64,000 bases of DNA, taken from DAOUBP01 sp034432655 (lineage in GTDB: Bacteria > Chloroflexota > Anaerolineae > CG2-30-64-16). Positions 59,828 through 64,000 of this stretch are shown here, piece after piece; the stretch's first letter is position 1; every line of letters begins with the position of its first letter. Location of the stretch: the NCBI GenBank assembly GCA_034432655.1, contig DAOUBP010000082.1:1-64000 (forward strand), given 5' to 3'. The notes under the pieces were generated by a model. It did no database searches. It saw only the letters and a list, made by a program, of their open reading frames with translations, and had not been told where the DNA came from. The translations under genes were made by a program, and so were the position numbers.

Positions 59828-61612
59828 CTATTCATCTTCTGAGCGCCACAAGGCCGGCGGCCGTTCGTAGATGATCCCTCGCTTGGAATCCATCACGATG
59901 TGCATACCGTCGGTCAGGTTCTCCAGCCCTTCGCGCACCCCCAGGATGGCCGGCAGCCCCATCTCCAGGGCGATCAGGCGGCAGTGGGCGTCCGGCCGGG
60001 ATTCGGAGCTGATCAGTCCGGCGGCCCGGTGCAGCACGGGCAGGAACGAGCGGTCGGTCCCCGATGTGACGATGATTTCATCCAACGCGATTTGCGTGTC
60101 GCGCGGCACAGGGGCCTCCAACCGGCGCACCCGGCCGATGACCTTGCGATTGCCCAGGCCCTCCCCCCGGCCCAACACGCGCTCGATCAGATGCACTTTC
60201 ATCAGGTTGGTAGTGCCCCCGCCGCCCTCCACCGAGCCTCCTGTCACAACCAATACATCGCCCTCGCGCACGTAGCCGGCCTGCTGCGCGGCCTCCACCG
60301 CATCGTTGATCACTGCGTCGGTGGTTGTCCCGCGCTGGGAGAGCAACGGATGGACCCCCCAGAACAGCATAAGCTCCCGTTGGGCGAAGATGCTGGGGGT
60401 GACGGCGATGATGGGGCAGGGCGGGCGGAAACGGGAAACAGTGCGCGCTGTCGCGCCGGATACTGTCGGCGTGATGATCGCGGCCGCGTTGAGGTCCAAC
60501 GCCGTCTCAACCGAGGCGTGGGCAACCGCCTCGGCGAAGGTGCGGCCAGCCCGGGCTGCGATCTGGCGTTTGGGGCCGTCCAGGCTGGCCGATTCCACTT
60601 CTTGCGCGATGCGCACCATGGTCTGCACTGCTTCCAACGGATACTTGCCCGAAGCTGTCTCCCCCGAGAGCATGATCGCGTCCGAGCCGTCCAGGATCGC
60701 GTTGGCCACATCGCTGGCCTCGGCGCGCGTCGGCCGCGGGTTGCGGATCATGGAATCCAGCATCTGGGTGGCGGTGATCACCGGCTTGCCGGCCTGGTTG
60801 CATTTGGCGATGATCATCTTCTGCAGCATCGGCACTGCTTCGGGGGACATCTCAATGCCCAGGTCACCACGTGCCACCATAATCCCATCCGATGCAGCGA
60901 TGATTTCATCAATGTTGGCGATGGCCTCGGGCTTTTCGATCTTGGCGATCACGGGCGTGCGCCGGCCAAACGCAGAAAATTCATGGATGTGGGCTTTGAG
61001 ATCCCATACCTCCTGGGCGGTGCGCACGAACGACAGGGCGATCCAATCAATTCCCTGCTCGATGGCGAAGGCCAGGTCCTCGCGATCCTTTTCGGTGATC
61101 GCGGGGATGCTTAGGGCAGCGCGCGGCAGGTTCAGGCCCTTGTTGGAGTTCAAAATGCCGCCGGTGATCACCCGGGTGACGATTTCCGGCCCTTCAACGG
61201 CAGTGACAATCAGCTCCAGCAGGCCGTCATCAATCAGGATGCGATCGCCCGGCGCGACCACCTCGGGCAGCTTCTCATATTGCACGGGCACCCGTCCTGG
61301 CCCGCCGGTGATCTGTTCGGTGGTCAGGATCAACGTCTCGCCGGCCACGAGCGGCACGCCGCCCTCTTGCATCAGGCCAACCCGCAGCTTCGGTCCTTGC
61401 AGGTCGCCGAGGATGGCAACGGGTTTGTCCAATTCGGCTGCAACCTGGCGGATGCGTCGGATGTTCTCGGCATGCGTGGCCTGATCGCCGTGCGAGAAGT
61501 TGAGCCGGGCCACGTCCATCCCGGCCCGGACCAGTTCGGCCAGCATGGCGGGTTCCCGGCTGGCAGGGCCGATGGTGCAGACGATCTTGGTGTGCAGTAA
61601 TTGTTGGCGCAT
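59828..61612 (-). CDS. pyk: Pyruvate kinase with C-terminal PEP-utilising-like extension
   Basis: Catalyses the last step of glycolysis, 594 residues, longer than basic pyruvate kinase (about 470). TKIVCTIGPASREP, FSHGDQATH, DLQGPKLRVG, the active-site MVARGDLGIEM and ITATQMLDSMIRNPRPTRAEASDVANAILDGSDAIMLSGETASGKYP are all intact. Residues about 480-580 form an extra domain as in Bacillus and Geobacillus enzymes. In place of the usual His-containing T-S-H-A-A it reads ISSESRPDAHCRLIALEMGLPAILGV, so it probably cannot be phosphorylated. Cytosolic, tetrameric by analogy. Confidence 0.96.
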   Translation of the reverse strand: MRQQLLHTKIVCTIGPASREPAMLAELVRAGMDVARLNFSHGDQATHAENIRRIRQVAAELDKPVAILGDLQGPKLRVGLMQEGGVPLVAGETLILTTEQITGGPGRVPVQYEKLPEVVAPGDRILIDDGLLELIVTAVEGPEIVTRVITGGILNSNKGLNLPRAALSIPAITEKDREDLAFAIEQGIDWIALSFVRTAQEVWDLKAHIHEFSAFGRRTPVIAKIEKPEAIANIDEIIAASDGIMVARGDLGIEMSPEAVPMLQKMIIAKCNQAGKPVITATQMLDSMIRNPRPTRAEASDVANAILDGSDAIMLSGETASGKYPLEAVQTMVRIAQEVESASLDGPKRQIAARAGRTFAEAVAHASVETALDLNAAAIITPTVSGATARTVSRFRPPCPIIAVTPSIFAQRELMLFWGVHPLLSQRGTTTDAVINDAVEAAQQAGYVREGDVLVVTGGSVEGGGGTTNLMKVHLIERVLGRGEGLGNRKVIGRVRRLEAPVPRDTQIALDEIIVTSGTDRSFLPVLHRAAGLISSESRPDAHCRLIALEMGLPAILGVREGLENLTDGMHIVMDSKRGIIYERPPALWRSEDE

Positions 61613-61649
61613 AGGCTCTCCTGGGCAGCTCTTAGGCCTGTCTTGTGAC

Positions 61650-62681
61650 CTATTCCTGGGTCACTTGTTCCGGTTCAACCGTTGTCGTCGGTTCCGGCGT
61701 AGATGGTGTGGCCGGCTCAGCGGGTGGCAGCGGCGGCTCGGGCGATTCTGAGGCTGCTTTCACTGCTGCGGTAATGGCACGCACCACTGTTTTGACCAGG
61801 CGGGAGATGGGCCGATCGCTGAACTGCTCGGCAAGGGCAGCGGCGACCTCCCGGTCGGGCGGCATGACCCCGTAACGTTCCTTCAGGCGTTCGCGATGGT
61901 AGGCTACCCACAGATACAGGTCGGCCGCCGTGCGTTTGGGGAATTCCTTCAGCACCCCGCTTTCCTGGATGGCCTGCACGATGGGCAGGTACACGGTGTC
62001 GTACCAGCTGGCTGCGGCCTCTTCCAGGGTCGGCTCGCGCTGCCACATCAGGCCCAGGTAGTAGCGGTGCACCTCGATGTGCTCGAGCAGAATGCGGTAG
62101 CGACCGGGCTCGGTCAGTTCGATCTTCTGGTCGGGCCGGGTCTCGTCCAGCTTGGTCAGCTCCAGGAAGTGCGCGTATTCCGCTTTGATGATCAGGTCAT
62201 CCACGTCCATGTCGGGCGTGAGAGGAACGCGCGGTTCGATCTCGGTGACGTTGGCTTCGATGTGGGTCAAGCCGTTGGCTTTTGCCACCGAGACGCGATG
62301 GTTGCCATCACGCACGAAGTAGACGTCGCCGATTTTATAAACATCAATGGGCGGCAGGTTGCGCAGTTCGTTGAGCGCCACGTCCAGTCGTTTCCAGCGC
62401 TCTTCATCTGCGCCGCTGAGGGGCAGAAAGGCGCGGTCGAAGTCACGATAACGGCCGACGCTGCCCACGATGTGGCTGATGGGGATTGTCTGGGTGCCGC
62501 GCTGTATCTCCTGGCGGCTCTTCAAAAGTTCCTGGACCTGTTCGAAAGAGAGCAGTGTCTCGTCCGGCTTCTGGCTGAAGAGCCGCAAGAGAGAAGGGAT
62601 CAACCCGCGCGATTGAAGGCGGTCGAATTTGTTGGCGGCCACAGCCGCAGGATAAGGCACACCGGCGCGTTCATCGCTCAT
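61650..62681 (-). CDS. ParB/Srx-fold protein (DUF4032-like)
   Basis: 343 residues. The central segment PPIDVYKIGDVYFVRDGNHRVSVAKANGLTHIEANVTEI is the ParB/sulfiredoxin-type GNHR motif, as in DUF4032 and DNA/nucleotide-handling proteins. N-terminal residues 15-60 are helical. Residues 195-300 form a helical region (SWYDTVYLPIVQAIQES, DLYLWVAYHRERLKERYG), and the last 45 are a Pro/Thr/Glu tail. No HTH was identified by eye, so it is not a partition ParB. Its role is unknown; a nucleotide-dependent regulator is one possibility. Confidence 0.8.
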   Translation of the reverse strand: MSDERAGVPYPAAVAANKFDRLQSRGLIPSLLRLFSQKPDETLLSFEQVQELLKSRQEIQRGTQTIPISHIVGSVGRYRDFDRAFLPLSGADEERWKRLDVALNELRNLPPIDVYKIGDVYFVRDGNHRVSVAKANGLTHIEANVTEIEPRVPLTPDMDVDDLIIKAEYAHFLELTKLDETRPDQKIELTEPGRYRILLEHIEVHRYYLGLMWQREPTLEEAAASWYDTVYLPIVQAIQESGVLKEFPKRTAADLYLWVAYHRERLKERYGVMPPDREVAAALAEQFSDRPISRLVKTVVRAITAAVKAASESPEPPLPPAEPATPSTPEPTTTVEPEQVTQE

Positions 62682-62719
62682 GGGTGTTCAACCTCCGGTG
62701 AATTTGTTCCGTTACCGGA

Positions 62720-63457
62720 TCAAAGCCCCAGATGGTGTAAGAAATAGGGCATCTGGCGGCGCCACCAGGGCCAGTCATGCGACACGTCATGGCCCCAGAT
62801 GTCAATCCAGCACGGTATGCCTTTGGCGTTCAGGATTTTTTCCAGTGCCCTGGCATCGGCCAGCATGTCCTCGTCCCACGCGCCCTGGCCGGCGCACACG
62901 ATGATGTTGCTCTGCCGGTACTGATCCAGGTACCAGGGATCGGTCAGGTTGGGCAGGTAGGCCAGTGGCGTGTTGAAGTAGACGTTGTCATCCATGTAAT
63001 CGCCGACGAACATCCGCAGTTGCAGTAGGCCGCTCAAACAGATCAGTGTGTCGAAGATATCCGGGTGGCGAAAGAAAAAGTTCGCTGAATGGTAGCCGCC
63101 CATGCTGCAGCCTGTCGACACGAATTTCTGTCCTTCATGTCCGCGACTGCGGATGAAAGGCGCCACCTCTGCGACGATATAGCGGTCGTAGTCGTTGTGC
63201 CGGCGGGCCCGGTCCGCGGGGTGGGCGTTCCAGTTGGCCCACGACTGATTATCAATGCTGTCTACCGTGAAGACCTGGATGCGTCCCCCCTCGATAGAAG
63301 GCCGACAGGCCTCGATCATCCCGAAATCCTCATATTCATAGAACCGACCCCCCTGGGTCGGGAAGACGACCACCGGCTTTCCCGCGTGGCCGTAGACTTT
63401 CAGCTCCATGTCTTGCCCCAGGTTGGGGCTCCACCACTTATGATATTCGATATTCAT
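62720..63457 (-). CDS. Esterase family protein (alpha/beta hydrolase)
   Basis: 245 residues resembling the esterase D/antigen 85-like family. LKVYGHAGKPVVVFPTQGGRFYEYEDFGM, then KFVSTGCSMGGYHSANFFFRHPDIFDTLICLSG, place the nucleophile Ser in GCSMGG. A likely acid is in GAWDEDMLAD, and the His in DIWGHDVSHDWPWWRRQMPYFL. There is no signal peptide. The gene follows an ATP-grasp gene by 16 bases on the reverse strand, and the pair may act in one pathway. Substrate unknown. Confidence 0.88.
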   Translation of the reverse strand: MNIEYHKWWSPNLGQDMELKVYGHAGKPVVVFPTQGGRFYEYEDFGMIEACRPSIEGGRIQVFTVDSIDNQSWANWNAHPADRARRHNDYDRYIVAEVAPFIRSRGHEGQKFVSTGCSMGGYHSANFFFRHPDIFDTLICLSGLLQLRMFVGDYMDDNVYFNTPLAYLPNLTDPWYLDQYRQSNIIVCAGQGAWDEDMLADARALEKILNAKGIPCWIDIWGHDVSHDWPWWRRQMPYFLHHLGL

Positions 63458-63472
63458 AAAACGCTCCTCAGG

Positions 63473-64000
63473 TCAATCGGTCTCCATCGCCTGGATAAAC
63501 TCAGTTGCGGCGAGCATCTCTGTGAAGTCGGGCGTGCGCACCAGATAGTAGTAATCGCCCATCGCCAGCGCGAATACTCTGGGCATTTCGGCATGGTGTA
63601 TGATGCAGTAGCCGAACGCGTCCATGATCTGCTGATGGGAGTGCCGGTAAGGTTTGTTGTATTTGCGGCCGGCAAAGCACACGAAATACTTGCGGCTGTA
63701 ATCCGCGCTGAACCGGTTGTTCACCACGATGTTCGCCCATTCCCAGTACAGGTCAATGTCGTGGGCGTAGTTGAACATGTCCAGACAGGGCCCGCCGGGC
63801 GGCCGCATGTTTACCTCCAGCGCCACCAGCTGGCCGTTGCTGCGCTTGCGGAACAACTCGAAATGGAAGAAGCGCTCGCGCACGTCGAAGGCCTTCAGCA
63901 ACTTGCGGCCCGCGTCCTCCAGATCGGCCGGGATCTCGCGCAGGTTATAGAAATGCATGTGCAGGTCCTGGTTGACCGTCTCCATCACCCCCTGGCTGTA
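63473..64000 (-). CDS. ATP-grasp domain protein, 5' end beyond the window
   Basis: Only the last 170 or so residues are inside the window; the frame is open to the right-hand edge (reading YSQGVMETV at the edge). FHFELFRKRSNGQLVALEVNMRPPGGPCLDMFNYA is the metal-binding end of an ATP-grasp fold (E and N in LEVNMRPPGG). Such enzymes ligate a carboxylate to an amine or thiol. The remainder (RKYFVCFAGRKYNKP, ADYYYLV-type strand) is a C-terminal lobe. The adjacent esterase gene on the same strand suggests a two-gene unit. Confidence 0.8.
   Translation of the reverse strand, partial: YSQGVMETVNQDLHMHFYNLREIPADLEDAGRKLLKAFDVRERFFHFELFRKRSNGQLVALEVNMRPPGGPCLDMFNYAHDIDLYWEWANIVVNNRFSADYSRKYFVCFAGRKYNKPYRHSHQQIMDAFGYCIIHHAEMPRVFALAMGDYYYLVRTPDFTEMLAATEFIQAMETD

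Noticed and set aside
61650..62681. Chromosome partition ParB for the ParA at 42492
   Set aside because: It has the GNHR-type ParB/Srx core but no HTH or dimerisation domain recognisable by eye, and is 18 kb away next to pyruvate kinase.

Overview
The window looks like ordinary chromosome from a GC-rich, mesophilic or moderately thermophilic member of the Chloroflexota (Anaerolineae/Caldilineae type). This is inferred from gene content: a translin-family protein, long signal-less proteins built from carboxypeptidase-regulatory beta-sandwich modules, DUF5671 and YhfC membrane proteins, a SAM hydroxide adenosyltransferase, a fused xanthine-dehydrogenase-type oxidoreductase, many GTG/TTG starts, and degenerate heptanucleotide repeats between genes. 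No phage, insertion sequence, CRISPR array, rRNA or tRNA gene was seen. Peptidoglycan is implied by MurA and an L,D-transpeptidase.

Layout. 0-11.9 kb: a DJ-1/PfpI protein, a histidine phosphatase, SurE, a lipoprotein fused to a YhfC-type intramembrane protease, an ABC-2 transporter pair, a DUF5671-repeat/DUF3842 fusion, a CorA-like channel, and (reverse) an exported OB-fold/EEP nuclease. 12-25.2 kb: three related large proteins with GH-like or unknown N-domains, beta-sandwich stalks and a shared C-terminal module resembling part of CWB2. These are interspersed with a zinc-ribbon membrane protein, a translin homologue, an L,D-transpeptidase, a Tat lipoprotein with a GH-like fold and hisS. 25.2-31.8 kb: NAD kinase, a zinc-finger membrane protein, recN, msrPQ and a WS/DGAT acyltransferase with a zinc-binding-like tail. 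31.9-38.1 kb (reverse): HAD hydrolase, GT4 glycosyltransferase, gyrB and a membrane protein. The ruins of a NgoMIV-type restriction-modification system lie between the glycosyltransferase and gyrB. 38.2-41.2 kb: SAM hydrolase, murA with Asp in place of the fosfomycin-target Cys, and a nicotinamidase-like hydrolase.

41.2-47.1 kb (reverse): a ParA ATPase followed by a membrane protein whose N-terminus mimics the ParA-activating peptide of ParB; ubiX and menG; and a transport operon with an ECF S component, a TauB/SsuB-type ATPase, a short HepT-like protein and a TauC/SsuC-type permease. 47.2-51.2 kb: HypE-like AIR synthase, YesL-like membrane protein, lipase, M20 peptidase. 51.4-56.9 kb (reverse): a molybdenum hydroxylase operon (FAD subunit, fused FeS/Mo subunit, MoCo-sulfurase-like PLP enzyme) behind a promoter bracketed by a perfect dyad. 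57-64 kb: metallophosphoesterase, GNAT protein, pyruvate kinase, a ParB/Srx-like protein, an esterase and a truncated ATP-grasp protein at the window edge.

The best candidates for undescribed biology are the 12-25 kb surface-type protein family, which lacks signal peptides, and the ParA/membrane-partner pair at 41-43 kb.
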